Shown: piece by piece, positions 17,557-28,340 of the stretch
Position numbering within the stretch: the first letter of the stretch is position 1
How the letters are laid out: each line of letters starts with the position of its first letter
Source: Oligoflexus sp.
GTDB lineage: Bacteria > Bdellovibrionota_B > Oligoflexia > Oligoflexales > Oligoflexaceae
Direction: 5' to 3'
Assembly (NCBI GenBank): GCA_014377445.1
Contig: JACMPP010000016.1
Coordinates: 57,065-121,064, forward strand
Length of the DNA stretch: 64,000 nt
Position numbers and translations under genes: made by a program
Notes under the pieces: model-generated
Database searches by the model: none
Seen by the model: only the letters and a program-made list of their open reading frames with translations
Told to the model about the DNA's origin: nothing

Positions 17557-18062
17557 GAAGCACTTTGTGGTTTGCTCTGGTGCAAAGGACGCGGGAGCGA
17601 CTGATCGAACCCCTTCTTTGGTTTCCATTTCCCGCACTCATCGGATTTGGACTGGTCATTGTTCTTCGGGGTCACCTGCTTACCGGCTTCAATCATCGTC
17701 TGGGCACGCGCGCGGATGTTGTGCACCTGAACGCGGAGACTCTAACGGCCCCGGGGATCTGGATCAGTATCTATCAGGACAAGGATCAACTGGTTCTCGT
17801 CACAGATGATCACAACCGCTTCATGTGGCCACTGGGAACGCGCGACATGAAAACGCTGAAGCCATTCATTGACTATCTCAACAAGAGAACAGCGGAAGCG
17901 GCTTTCAAACAAACGCTCTCACTTGAAATTGAAAAAGATCGAACCCGAGCCGTTCTCGCAGTCGATCAGAAGCTGAAATACATACATATCCGACCGATAC
18001 TGTTTGCGCTCGTCGAGGCGAAGATATCGAACTACGGCTTCGAAACACGCGTCGTCAACTAA
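17553..18062 (+). CDS. Second ExbD/TolR-like protein without membrane aspartate
   Basis: A 169-residue protein with the same layout as its neighbour: a basic cytoplasmic start, one helix (about 21-38, LLWFPFPALIGFGLVIVL), then a periplasmic domain of about 130 residues ending in a mixed alpha/beta stretch (RPILFALVEAKISNYGFETRVVN-like end). No acidic residue lies in the helix. The strong ribosome-binding site AGGGGGTGG and the 4-nt ATGA overlap with the upstream gene point to translational coupling. Two different ExbD-like subunits beside one ExbB-like subunit is the arrangement seen in deltaproteobacterial TolQ-TolR-TolR systems for gliding. The assignment is by context and topology, so moderately sure. 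Confidence 0.62.
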   Translation: MRSTLWFALVQRTRERLIEPLLWFPFPALIGFGLVIVLRGHLLTGFNHRLGTRADVVHLNAETLTAPGIWISIYQDKDQLVLVTDDHNRFMWPLGTRDMKTLKPFIDYLNKRTAEAAFKQTLSLEIEKDRTRAVLAVDQKLKYIHIRPILFALVEAKISNYGFETRVVN

Positions 18063-19722
18063 AGCGAGAGAGGTAAGGTTTCTGAAAAATCCGCGTTTTT
18101 TGGTGAAAAAACTGTCTCGCGAGACAGATCGTGTATTTGTGGAGGTTCACCAGAACGGTGAATTGCTCTCCAAGACGTCGCGATTCTATCACCAACGCGG
18201 TGTCATTTATTTGACGGCCAACCCGGACGGCGAACTTTCGGCCCCCTTCTACCCTCTTCCGAGCGACATCGCACTTTTGACTATCACCGATCGCGGGGTC
18301 GAACTTGATCTCGATCCCCAATGGTCAGGATTCACAACCTGCGACGGCAAGATCGAGAACGTCAGTTCAGATCGCAAGTCCGCCTATACCCATATTATGA
18401 AGCGCGGCGATTTCGGAAGCATTTCCTACAATGATTTGCGAATCCTTATCCGCATCGGCCGCGAACACAAAGCTCACAAGGCGCCCACCCGACACAGCGG
18501 GGAATACCGCGGCTCCGTAGTCGATTTCTGGTGGGGTCGAGAGTTCGCGGGTTTGTGGGCCGGCCTGGCAGCAGGAACCTTTCTCATGGGCGGCTTTGTT
18601 TATGGCCTCAAAATGAGACCCGACGACAGACCCAAGAGCTTTATCGAACTGCCGGACGAATACACGCTTCCCTTCATCCATCCCCTGCATTTGAGCCAGG
18701 GCCCAGAGAATCTACAAGACGGTTATGATCGAAAGCATATGATCATTTCCGCAGTTCGATTTACCGAAGACTTTGTCAATGTCGCGCTCGATATGAATCC
18801 CGAGCCAAAAGATCTGAACTCACCCGTCTTGAATTCGGCGGCTGAGATCTATCGGCAGCGCAAACTCGATAGCCTTGAAAACGCCAAGTTCGCCCAGGAG
18901 ACGCAGCGCGACCGGGAAGCCAAGCAATTGAGCGATCCGAGAAACGGCATGCTTCTCATACCCGTTGTTCAGGGGGAAACGCTCAACAGTAAACTGTTAC
19001 GCACCAAAAGATCGCTGGAAAGATGGTACGAAAGCACAGCGTTTGTACTTAAGATGCGCAGTGACACCACCGCTGAATTTGCTCAGGATCCCGGTTACGA
19101 TTTTAAGGAATATAAGAAGGTTGAAAAAGCCTCCGGCAAAGCCCTTTTGCCTTTCAAATTTAGCCACGATGAAGAAGCCATGTACGGCGATGCGCAAAAA
19201 CTTGCGGATCGGGCCGAACGTGAACGCAACAAACTCACAAAATTACGATCCTCCTTTAGCCCTCTCGTTCCAGAGAAGAGTCGACCCATAACACTGGCCG
19301 CAGGTAGCGATTACACGCCCAGTATAAGCGGACGCCAATTCAATGAAATCAATAGGAAGATCGATAGCATTATAGCCTCTCTCTTTGATCCCACCAAACC
19401 CAAGAAGATCAAAGAACCCATTATCGGCAGCGTGGATCCTCGACTGATTCAGCAGACTGTCGAACGATCGCGTTTTGAGCTTCAGCTCTGTTACGAGCTG
19501 GCCTTGAGACGCAATCAAGACGCTCAGGGTCTTATGGAGTGGAAATGGCACCTCGACACTCAAGGCCGTGTTTCTGAGCTGGAACTGGTCGAATCAAACA
19601 TAGATGACAGAAAGATGATTAGCTGCATTCGCGAAAAATTGAGCCGATGGAATTGGCCCAAGCCGCAAAAAGGCAGCATTCAGATCAGCTTTCCTTTTTA
19701 CTTTAAACCCTCAAAAGGATAA
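18004..19722 (+). CDS. TonB-like protein with AgmX/PglI-type C-terminal domain
   Basis: Up to 572 residues. The N-terminal part (about 25-155) is cytoplasmic and of mixed beta type, possibly a degenerate FHA-like domain. One membrane helix follows (about 178-202), then a long charged periplasmic region (about 205-470). The C-terminal domain (about 478-572) has the hallmarks of the AgmX/PglI tail: RSRFELQLCYELALRR, DTQGRVSELELVESN, and CIREKLSRWNWPKP, with the two conserved cysteines, then an ISFPFYF strand. This domain occurs in deltaproteobacterial gliding and TonB-like proteins. The start is uncertain: TTG at 18004 (59-nt overlap with the previous gene, no ribosome-binding site), TTG near 18100, or CTG at 18082, which alone has a good GAGAGG site. 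Confidence 0.78.
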   Translation: MRSSRRRYRTTASKHASSTKAREVRFLKNPRFLVKKLSRETDRVFVEVHQNGELLSKTSRFYHQRGVIYLTANPDGELSAPFYPLPSDIALLTITDRGVELDLDPQWSGFTTCDGKIENVSSDRKSAYTHIMKRGDFGSISYNDLRILIRIGREHKAHKAPTRHSGEYRGSVVDFWWGREFAGLWAGLAAGTFLMGGFVYGLKMRPDDRPKSFIELPDEYTLPFIHPLHLSQGPENLQDGYDRKHMIISAVRFTEDFVNVALDMNPEPKDLNSPVLNSAAEIYRQRKLDSLENAKFAQETQRDREAKQLSDPRNGMLLIPVVQGETLNSKLLRTKRSLERWYESTAFVLKMRSDTTAEFAQDPGYDFKEYKKVEKASGKALLPFKFSHDEEAMYGDAQKLADRAERERNKLTKLRSSFSPLVPEKSRPITLAAGSDYTPSISGRQFNEINRKIDSIIASLFDPTKPKKIKEPIIGSVDPRLIQQTVERSRFELQLCYELALRRNQDAQGLMEWKWHLDTQGRVSELELVESNIDDRKMISCIREKLSRWNWPKPQKGSIQISFPFYFKPSKG

Positions 19723-19778
19723 AAGCTAAGAGCGTTACCTATACAGACGCCTCGCTTTAGATCGGTGTTCAAAACAAA

Positions 19779-21497
19779 ATGACTTTTCAATCTCTGTCCA
19801 AGCTTTCTAAGAATGATCCCAATCGTATCTATATGTTCACAGTTGGCGGCTGTGGCGAGTTCGGTATGAACCTGACTATATACGCTCACAAAGGTCAGAC
19901 TTACGTAGTCGATTGTGGGCTCGCTTTCGCTGAAACTTACGAAATTGGCGTCGATGCCCATATCCCCGATATCTCTCAGCTCGAAGCAATTTTGGGCGGA
20001 CCTCCAACGGCGTACCTCATTACGCACGGTCACGAAGATCATATCGGAGCCCTTCCTTACTTCCTCGAACGATGGCCGGCGCCGGTCTATATCGGACCAT
20101 GGGCGCTGGAACTCGTTAAAGAAAAACTGCTTCAAATGAAGAACAACAGGCCCTACACCTTTCACGAAGTAAGGGCCGGCGACATCATTCGTCTGCCGGA
20201 AATGAACGTGCATTGGGTGCATGTGCCTCACTCGATTCCTTTCTGCTGCAGCCTTTTGCTTGAAGCAGGACCGCATCGCGTGTTCCATACCGGTGACTTC
20301 AAACTCAATGGTTTTACGCCCTACGAAGCGAGTCTCAACCTCGAAGGTCTGAAGACTTTGGCGGCTAAGGGCCCTCAGATTCTGGCGGTTGTCTCGGACA
20401 GTACCAATGCCAGTGCAGAAGGCCATTGCCCGACGGAGAACATCGTGCGGCCGGCTCTGACGGAAGTCATTGCGCGTGCGGAAGGCGTGAGTTTTGTCAC
20501 GACTTTTTCATCGAACCTCTGGCGTCTGCAAACCGTTCTTCTCATCGCTTGCGAACTGAAGAAAAAGGTCTTGGTCTTCGGTGCCGGTATGCGCCGCAGC
20601 ATCGAGATCGCTCAGCGTTTGAAGATGCTGGGTGATGAAGCGGCTTGTCTCGTGGATGAAGACGGCAGTCGCAAAGTGGAACGCAAAGACCTGATCGTCT
20701 TGTGCTCCGGTTGCCAGGGTGAATATAAATCGGGCCTCAAACGTATCGTCTTTGATGAAGTGGCCTTCATGTCCGCTCGTGAGGGCGATCAAGTCATCTT
20801 CTCGTCACGCGTTATTCCAGGCAACGAAAAGCCTCTGGCAAAGCTGATGAGTATGTGTGCTTACAAAGGTGTAAAGACCATTTCAGCCCGCGAATTCCCT
20901 GGCATTCACGTCAGTGGTCACGCCTACAGCGAAGATTTGAAATCAGTCATGGATGCTCTCGGCGCCCGTTACACGATTCCAGTCCATGGTACTTTCATGC
21001 AGCTAGATGCCAACGCAAATCTGAGTGTTAAGCCTACAGTTGAAGTTTCGAATGGTCAGGTTACTGCGATCAATGCCGAAGGCGTTGAGATCATCGCGAA
21101 CCATGAACTCAACCGACTTTTCATCGACTCCTGGTCGCGACGACCGATGTCTTACGACACGATGCGCGAGCGCCACAAAATCGGTGATTCAGGTCTAGCT
21201 ATTGTCACGGGATACATTCAGCAGGATAATCTCGAGATAGAGATTGATTTTGTCGGTCTCCCTTTCGATAGTGATGATGACGCTGAACAAATTAAGGGCC
21301 GACTTTTGAATGAGCTTCGGGGACTTGTGCGCAATTTGCGGGCAAGCAACGACTTTTCTTTCGAAGCTTTTAATGAACGCTCGCGCTTAACAGTGCGTCG
21401 TACACTATCCGATCGCTTTATTAAAAAACCAGTCGTGATCAGCAAGGTGACGATAATCGGTGAGGCCAAGAAAAATGGACTGGCGGCTCGGAAGTAA
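19779..21497 (+). CDS. rnj: Ribonuclease J family metallo-beta-lactamase/beta-CASP RNase
   Basis: A 572-residue RNase J-type enzyme that degrades and matures RNA through 5'-3' exonuclease and endonuclease activity. The zinc motif HGHEDHIGA is near residue 82; further ligands are in VPHSIP, HTGDFK and the beta-CASP segment (about 200-350). The C-terminal motif GHAYSEDL and IPVHGT (near 405) are typical, and a C-terminal dimerisation domain follows. The N-terminus begins with GGCGEFGMNL, the usual RNase J opening. The ATG at 19779 has no clear ribosome-binding site. The NUDIX gene overlaps its last codons by 23 nt. Confidence 0.95.
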   Translation: MTFQSLSKLSKNDPNRIYMFTVGGCGEFGMNLTIYAHKGQTYVVDCGLAFAETYEIGVDAHIPDISQLEAILGGPPTAYLITHGHEDHIGALPYFLERWPAPVYIGPWALELVKEKLLQMKNNRPYTFHEVRAGDIIRLPEMNVHWVHVPHSIPFCCSLLLEAGPHRVFHTGDFKLNGFTPYEASLNLEGLKTLAAKGPQILAVVSDSTNASAEGHCPTENIVRPALTEVIARAEGVSFVTTFSSNLWRLQTVLLIACELKKKVLVFGAGMRRSIEIAQRLKMLGDEAACLVDEDGSRKVERKDLIVLCSGCQGEYKSGLKRIVFDEVAFMSAREGDQVIFSSRVIPGNEKPLAKLMSMCAYKGVKTISAREFPGIHVSGHAYSEDLKSVMDALGARYTIPVHGTFMQLDANANLSVKPTVEVSNGQVTAINAEGVEIIANHELNRLFIDSWSRRPMSYDTMRERHKIGDSGLAIVTGYIQQDNLEIEIDFVGLPFDSDDDAEQIKGRLLNELRGLVRNLRASNDFSFEAFNERSRLTVRRTLSDRFIKKPVVISKVTIIGEAKKNGLAARK

Positions 21498-22035
21498 AAA
21501 GATTTTGCTCAAAACGAGACCTTTTGCTGTGGAAGAACTCCATATCGAACGTGTCTCGACGGGCGAAGCTTTGCCGCATCCCTACTTCCGCCTCAGCGGT
21601 ATCTCATGGGTCAATATCTTTGCGATCACGGAAGATCAGAAAGCTATACTCATTCGTCAGCCACGGGCTGGCATGATGACTCAGACTACGGAGATACCGG
21701 GAGGCGGTATTGACCCGGGCGAAGACCCTATTGTGGCGGCGGCTCGGGAGCTTGAAGAGGAGACGGGTTATCGGCCCGGACGGCTTCGGGCGTTGGGTGA
21801 AGTGAACCCTAATCCCGCGATAATGAATAATAAACTCTTTATGTTCCTCGCCGAGGACTGCGAACTCGCAAAGGACCGAAAACTCTTTCCTGACGCATCA
21901 GAAGAAATTGAAGTCCTCACTGTCCCTCTGTCTCAGCTCGACGCGATGATGCAAAAAGGCGAGTTGCACAACGCTTTGGCCAATCTGACGATACTTATGG
22001 CCCAAAAATATGTCTTGAAGACCCTTGGGGTTTAG
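21475..22035 (+). CDS. NUDIX hydrolase, ADP-ribose pyrophosphatase-like
   Basis: A 186-residue NUDIX protein. The NUDIX box GGIDPGEDP...ARELEEETGY is complete (near 75-97), with the REx2EExG core that binds Mg2+. The flanking LIRQPRAG and Pro-rich region (NPNPAIMNNKL) resemble the ADP-sugar pyrophosphatase (NudF) group, which hydrolyses ADP-ribose to AMP and ribose-5-phosphate. The substrate is an inference. The ATG at 21475 has GAGG 9 nt upstream; GTG at 21460 is the alternative. It overlaps RNase J by 23 nt, implying co-transcription. An inverted repeat follows the stop. Confidence 0.88.
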   Translation: MDWRLGSKKILLKTRPFAVEELHIERVSTGEALPHPYFRLSGISWVNIFAITEDQKAILIRQPRAGMMTQTTEIPGGGIDPGEDPIVAAARELEEETGYRPGRLRALGEVNPNPAIMNNKLFMFLAEDCELAKDRKLFPDASEEIEVLTVPLSQLDAMMQKGELHNALANLTILMAQKYVLKTLGV

Positions 22036-22066
22036 GTCCATAAAAACTCCCTCTTGCTGGACCTAA
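22032..22066 (+). terminator. Inverted repeat at the end of the NUDIX gene
   Basis: TTAGGTCCA (22032-22040) and TGGACCTAA (22058-22066) form a perfect 9-bp stem with a 17-nt loop that includes the stop codon. There is no T-run, so it is a processing or stability hairpin or a weak terminator rather than a clear intrinsic terminator. Confidence 0.45.
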
Positions 22067-22095
22067 GTCAAAGTCTCACTAAACCTTGGTTCATT

Positions 22096-22111
22096 TGACG
22101 TGATAACGTCA
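22096..22111. promoter_or_regulatory. Palindrome TGACGT-GATA-ACGTCA upstream of idh
   Basis: A perfect 6-bp inverted repeat with a 4-bp centre, 69 bp upstream of the isocitrate dehydrogenase start. It overlaps a TTGACG (22095-22100) that could be a -35 box, though no good -10 lies at 16-18 bp. It is a candidate operator for a dimeric regulator. Confidence 0.45.
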
Positions 22112-22179
22112 CGCTGCAAATTGATATGTATACCCGTCGGAAAGCTGCAATATCGCAATCCGCTCCAAGAGGATCTTAA

Positions 22180-23178
22180 ATGAAGACAGTAACCCTAGTT
22201 CCCGGTGATGGGATTGGTCCCGAAATCACCGAAAGTGTAAAAGCCGTCTTTAAAGCGGCCAACGCTCCCATCATCTGGGAAGAAGCGGACTGCGGCCTCA
22301 ACGCCTACGAAAAAACCGGTACGTTGATGCCTCAGCATTTTATCGATAGCCTCAATCGCACTGGCGTCGGCCTCAAAGGCCCAACCACAACACCTGTTGG
22401 TGGTGGTCATCGCTCGATCAACGTTCAGATGCGGCAGATGTTCAATCTCTACGCCAGCGTTCGTCCGATAAAGAACTTCAAAGGCCTCCCTTCGTTTTTC
22501 GAAGGCATCGACCTCATCATCGTTCGCGAAAACTCGGAAGACCTTTATAAAGGCATCGAGTACATGATCTCACCAGGTGTGGCTCAAGGTATCAAGCTGA
22601 TCACAGCCGAAGCCTCCGAGCGTATTGGGCGCCATGCCTTTGAACTCGCCATCAAGCTCGGCCGCAAGAAGGTGACTGTCGTTCATAAAGCCAACATCAT
22701 GAAGTATACCGACGGTCTCTTTTTGGACTCCATCCGCAAAGTTGCTTCGGATTACCCATCGATCGCCATCGACGATATGATCGTCGACAACTGCGGCATG
22801 CAGCTTGTAACCAAGCCCCAACAGTTCGATATCATCGTGACGGAAAACCTCTACGGCGACATCCTTTCAGATATCGGCGCGGGACTGATCGGTGGCCTCG
22901 GCATCGCTTCAGGCGCAAACATTGGCGAGAAATGCGCAATGTTTGAAGCGGTTCACGGATCCGCCCCTGACATCCAGGGCAAAAATATCGCCAACCCGAC
23001 AGCACTTCTTTTGAGTTCGGCTTCGATGCTCGACTACATGGGTGAGCTTGAGGTTGGAAATCGCGTGCGTAACGCCATCAGTTCCACACTGGCGAACGCT
23101 CATGAGCGCACCAGGGATCTGGGCGGGACACTCGGCACCAAAGAATTCACCGCCGCCGTAATCTCCAAGTTGAAGTAA
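22180..23178 (+). CDS. NAD-type isocitrate dehydrogenase (IDH/IPMDH family)
   Basis: A 332-residue beta-decarboxylating dehydrogenase. The N-terminal VPGDGIGPEI and the signature NLYGDILSDIGAGLIGGLGIASG (near 225-247, the family's Asp metal-binding motif) place it in the IDH/isopropylmalate dehydrogenase family. The substrate loop reads RSINVQMRQMFNLYASVRP-like (near 77-95), with the Ser-x-Asn and LYA-VRP spelling of isocitrate dehydrogenases rather than the RPE loop of LeuB. Length fits the short, mitochondria-like NAD enzyme (about 330), not the 415-residue NADP Icd. It would feed the TCA cycle together with the sdhCAB operon in this window. It is a single gene with its own terminator. Confidence 0.88.
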   Translation: MKTVTLVPGDGIGPEITESVKAVFKAANAPIIWEEADCGLNAYEKTGTLMPQHFIDSLNRTGVGLKGPTTTPVGGGHRSINVQMRQMFNLYASVRPIKNFKGLPSFFEGIDLIIVRENSEDLYKGIEYMISPGVAQGIKLITAEASERIGRHAFELAIKLGRKKVTVVHKANIMKYTDGLFLDSIRKVASDYPSIAIDDMIVDNCGMQLVTKPQQFDIIVTENLYGDILSDIGAGLIGGLGIASGANIGEKCAMFEAVHGSAPDIQGKNIANPTALLLSSASMLDYMGELEVGNRVRNAISSTLANAHERTRDLGGTLGTKEFTAAVISKLK

Positions 23179-23191
23179 AACATTCGACATT

Positions 23192-23231
23192 GCCCTCGAT
23201 TGCTACACCTGGTAACTCGAGGGCTTTTTTT
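23192..23231 (+). terminator. Intrinsic terminator after idh
   Basis: GCCCTCGA (23192-23199) pairs with TCGAGGGC (23217-23224), with a 17-nt loop, followed directly by seven T. Confidence 0.85.
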
Positions 23232-23362
23232 ACTCTTTTCGTTTCCTCTTAAATCCTGACCCATGAAATTCTTATCGAAATATTACAGCCCGGCTCAACT
23301 TCTGTGAATATATACCGAAACCTGACCTTAGACGTTTCTGCATTTAAGACTTGAGGAGCCCC

Positions 23363-24121
23363 ATGCTAGTAAAGGTCCACGCCATAGGACTCACTGATAT
23401 AGGACGCGTGCGCGCCACTAATCAAGATTCTATGCTCGTTGACAACGAGCTAGGGTTGTTCATTGTCGCAGACGGAATGGGCGGACATGCCGGTGGCGAA
23501 ATCGCAAGCCGGATCTGCATCGAACAAGTCTTTTCGGAAGTCACCACAAAATTTGTTCCGCTCTTGGCGACTTCCCCCAAGACTCATCCTGATCCAGTTC
23601 TTCTCAATGCATTAGCCAACTCCATCAACCATGCTTCCGCCAAAATTTATGAGCATTCGCTGGAAGACCCATCCCTCAGGGGTATGGGAACGACAGCAAC
23701 TGTTGTTAAAATTGTAGACGAGCATGCTTACTGCGCTCATGTCGGCGATAGCCGTTTCTATCTCGTTCGCAAGGGTCTGATCTATCAACTGAGTTTTGAT
23801 CATTCTCTAGTAAACGAACAAGTGCGCGCAGGCATTCTTACTCCGGAAGAGGCTGAGGTCCATCACCTTAAGAACGTCATCACGCGCAGTGTTGGCTATC
23901 AGGAAGAAGAAGACGTCGATACACTTTGCACCCGTCTCGAAGTCGGGGATTTTCTCCTGCTTTGCAGCGACGGCCTGCATGGCAAGATCGGCGACGGAGA
24001 GATATCCAAGGTCACCTCCGACAAGGGTCTGGGGGCCGTACGCGAACTCCTCGATCTCGCCAATGATCGCGGAGGCGAAGACAACATCACGCTCGTTATC
24101 ATTGAAGTGAAAGCTCCCTAG
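23363..24121 (+). CDS. PP2C-family protein serine/threonine phosphatase
   Basis: A 252-residue bacterial PP2C (PrpC/Stp type) that dephosphorylates Ser/Thr residues using two metal ions. All motifs are seen: RATNQDS near residue 18, VADGMGGHAGGEIAS near 35-50, GMGTTAT near 110, AHVGDSRFYLV near 128, and LLCSDGLHGKI and GGEDNIT near the C-terminus. The ATG at 23363 follows GAGGAG. The kinase partner is not in this window, but the FHA domain protein at 14.6 kb would be a reader of the same phosphorylation. It is followed after 22 bp by the M23 peptidase gene. Confidence 0.94.
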   Translation: MLVKVHAIGLTDIGRVRATNQDSMLVDNELGLFIVADGMGGHAGGEIASRICIEQVFSEVTTKFVPLLATSPKTHPDPVLLNALANSINHASAKIYEHSLEDPSLRGMGTTATVVKIVDEHAYCAHVGDSRFYLVRKGLIYQLSFDHSLVNEQVRAGILTPEEAEVHHLKNVITRSVGYQEEEDVDTLCTRLEVGDFLLLCSDGLHGKIGDGEISKVTSDKGLGAVRELLDLANDRGGEDNITLVIIEVKAP

Positions 24122-24143
24122 AGTTTCACGAGAGGAAGAGTTC

Positions 24144-25088
24144 ATGCAGAAGATCACAATCGTATTAATCCCGGAGAACGCGAGGCAGTCGAAACAATTC
24201 AAGATTTCGAACTGGATCGTTCGGGGATTTATCGTGGGAACTGCTGTCGCATCCCTGATGTTCGGATACCTCATTTACGACTATTTGCAACTCCGCACCC
24301 TACGCGAAAGCTACCAAACCATCGCGACTGAAAACCAAGGCCTCCGTGGCGAAGCCAATCTTCTCCTCTCGAACCTTGAAGAAGTAAAAAGAAGTCTCAA
24401 GCGCGTCCAGGATTACAGCGAAAAACTTGGCGAACTCACACAAATCAAAGTCAAACGCTTCAGTGTCCATACCGGTATCGGCCCCCTGTCGCCTCAAGAA
24501 TACCAGCACGCAAAACAAGAGATGGTCGCGACCGAAGACCAGCAGCACATTCCGGTCGGGATCGACCTGGACCGCCTGATGTTTCGCACGGTCTTTGAAA
24601 ACATGAAGCAAGTCGGTAATAACGCAAACCAAAATGCGTTGCGATTGCAAAAACTTCTCTCGACCCTCAGTCAGCAAAAATCACTCCTGGCTTCGGTGCC
24701 CTCGATCTCTCCCGTCGATGGCTGGATCACCTCCGGCTTTGGGGCCCGTGAATCGCCATTCACACGCGAGCGCGATGTGCATTTGGGCCTTGATATTGCC
24801 GCTCCTATTGGAACTCCCTTTTATTCTCCTGCCGATGGCGTCGTTATTTATAACGGCAAGAAAGATGGCTACGGAAACTTCGTGATGCTGGCTCATGGTT
24901 ACGGCGTGATTTCACGCTTTGGCCACTTGGCGGAAAGTCTCGTTGAAGTGGGCCAGAGGGTTACCCGCGGGGAGCAGATCGGCACCGTAGGAATGACCGG
25001 TCGGACCACGGGTCCTCATTTGCATTACGAAGTAATGCTGAACGGAATTAACGTCGATCCCAGCCGCTTTATCCTCAGCATCCAGTAG
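24144..25088 (+). CDS. Membrane-anchored M23 (LytM) peptidase with coiled coil
   Basis: A 314-residue envelope protein. A single membrane helix (about 29-50) is followed by a coiled-coil segment (about 52-110) and a C-terminal M23 domain (about 188-312). The zinc motifs are intact: HLGLD (HxxxD, near 213) and GPHLHYEV (HxH, near 290). The protein should therefore be an active peptidoglycan endopeptidase rather than a degenerate activator. The layout resembles the MepM/EnvC-like proteins tied to wall growth and division. It sits 22 bp after the PP2C gene and is probably co-transcribed with it. A 210-bp gap precedes secA. Confidence 0.92.
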   Translation: MQKITIVLIPENARQSKQFKISNWIVRGFIVGTAVASLMFGYLIYDYLQLRTLRESYQTIATENQGLRGEANLLLSNLEEVKRSLKRVQDYSEKLGELTQIKVKRFSVHTGIGPLSPQEYQHAKQEMVATEDQQHIPVGIDLDRLMFRTVFENMKQVGNNANQNALRLQKLLSTLSQQKSLLASVPSISPVDGWITSGFGARESPFTRERDVHLGLDIAAPIGTPFYSPADGVVIYNGKKDGYGNFVMLAHGYGVISRFGHLAESLVEVGQRVTRGEQIGTVGMTGRTTGPHLHYEVMLNGINVDPSRFILSIQ

Positions 25089-25298
25089 TAGCGACTAGCC
25101 TGACGGACCCCTTGTCCCGCAATGTCTCAATAAGAAGCCAGGCCTGTTCACATTTTAGTCCTCAGCCCGTTTCCTCTCGGGAAAAACATTCCCCCCACTC
25201 GCTTTTGTCGATATACTAACCGACCTAACCTGGCATTTTTGCGCACCATTTCGCAGGGCTGGGCTCCTGGTTCTTTAACGCTTACGCGGAACATCGAT

Positions 25299-27893
<2,595 letters not shown>

Positions 27894-27898
27894 TAGTG

Positions 27899-27927
27899 AG
27901 AGAGCCTTAGGGCTCTCTTCTTTTTTT
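27899..27927 (+). terminator. Intrinsic terminator after secA
   Basis: AGAGAGCC (27899-27906) pairs with GGCTCTCT (27911-27918) with a 4-nt loop, followed by TTC and seven T. Confidence 0.88.
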
Positions 27928-27959
27928 GGTCGCCGTGCAAATGGAAATGGAGGTATGGC

Positions 27960-28316
27960 GTGCATCGTAGTCTCGACTTCACGCCTGTAGATGACGAAGT
28001 TATCTTAGCGCGCATCCTTGTGCAGCTGCACCATGCTATCGACGAAACCTTTCCCAATGCTCAGCCGGCCTCGTCTCGCTTTGCCAAGACAGCCTTTACT
28101 GGATATGACGAGCCCACACTGACTCAGGTCGCCCCGAGCGAAGCCCTTCGCGAAGCCGCGGAAGCTGCTCGCCTTGAAGTCTCGGATGAAGATCCCCTCG
28201 TCAATGACCCTGAAATGCAGGGCGGACGCTTTGGATCTGCCTCGTCACGCCGTCAGACACTGATTGGACTCACAATTCTCCTCTTCGTCGCCCTCCTCGC
28301 CTACTTCGCCCGTTAG
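27960..28316 (+). CDS. Small tail-anchored membrane protein, unknown function
   Basis: A 118-residue protein starting with GTG at 27960, chosen for the GGAGG site 6 nt upstream. The body is soluble and acidic (about 1-95), with a short basic SSRRQ stretch and a single hydrophobic helix at the very C-terminus (about 100-116, LIGLTILLFVALLAYF). It looks like a C-tail-anchored inner-membrane protein with its N-terminus in the cytoplasm. I recognise no family. Position after the secA terminator and before rph suggests its own promoter or read-through. Codon use is like its neighbours. Confidence 0.68.
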   Translation: MHRSLDFTPVDDEVILARILVQLHHAIDETFPNAQPASSRFAKTAFTGYDEPTLTQVAPSEALREAAEAARLEVSDEDPLVNDPEMQGGRFGSASSRRQTLIGLTILLFVALLAYFAR

Positions 28317-28340
28317 AACAATTGATAAGCGTCGCACCCT

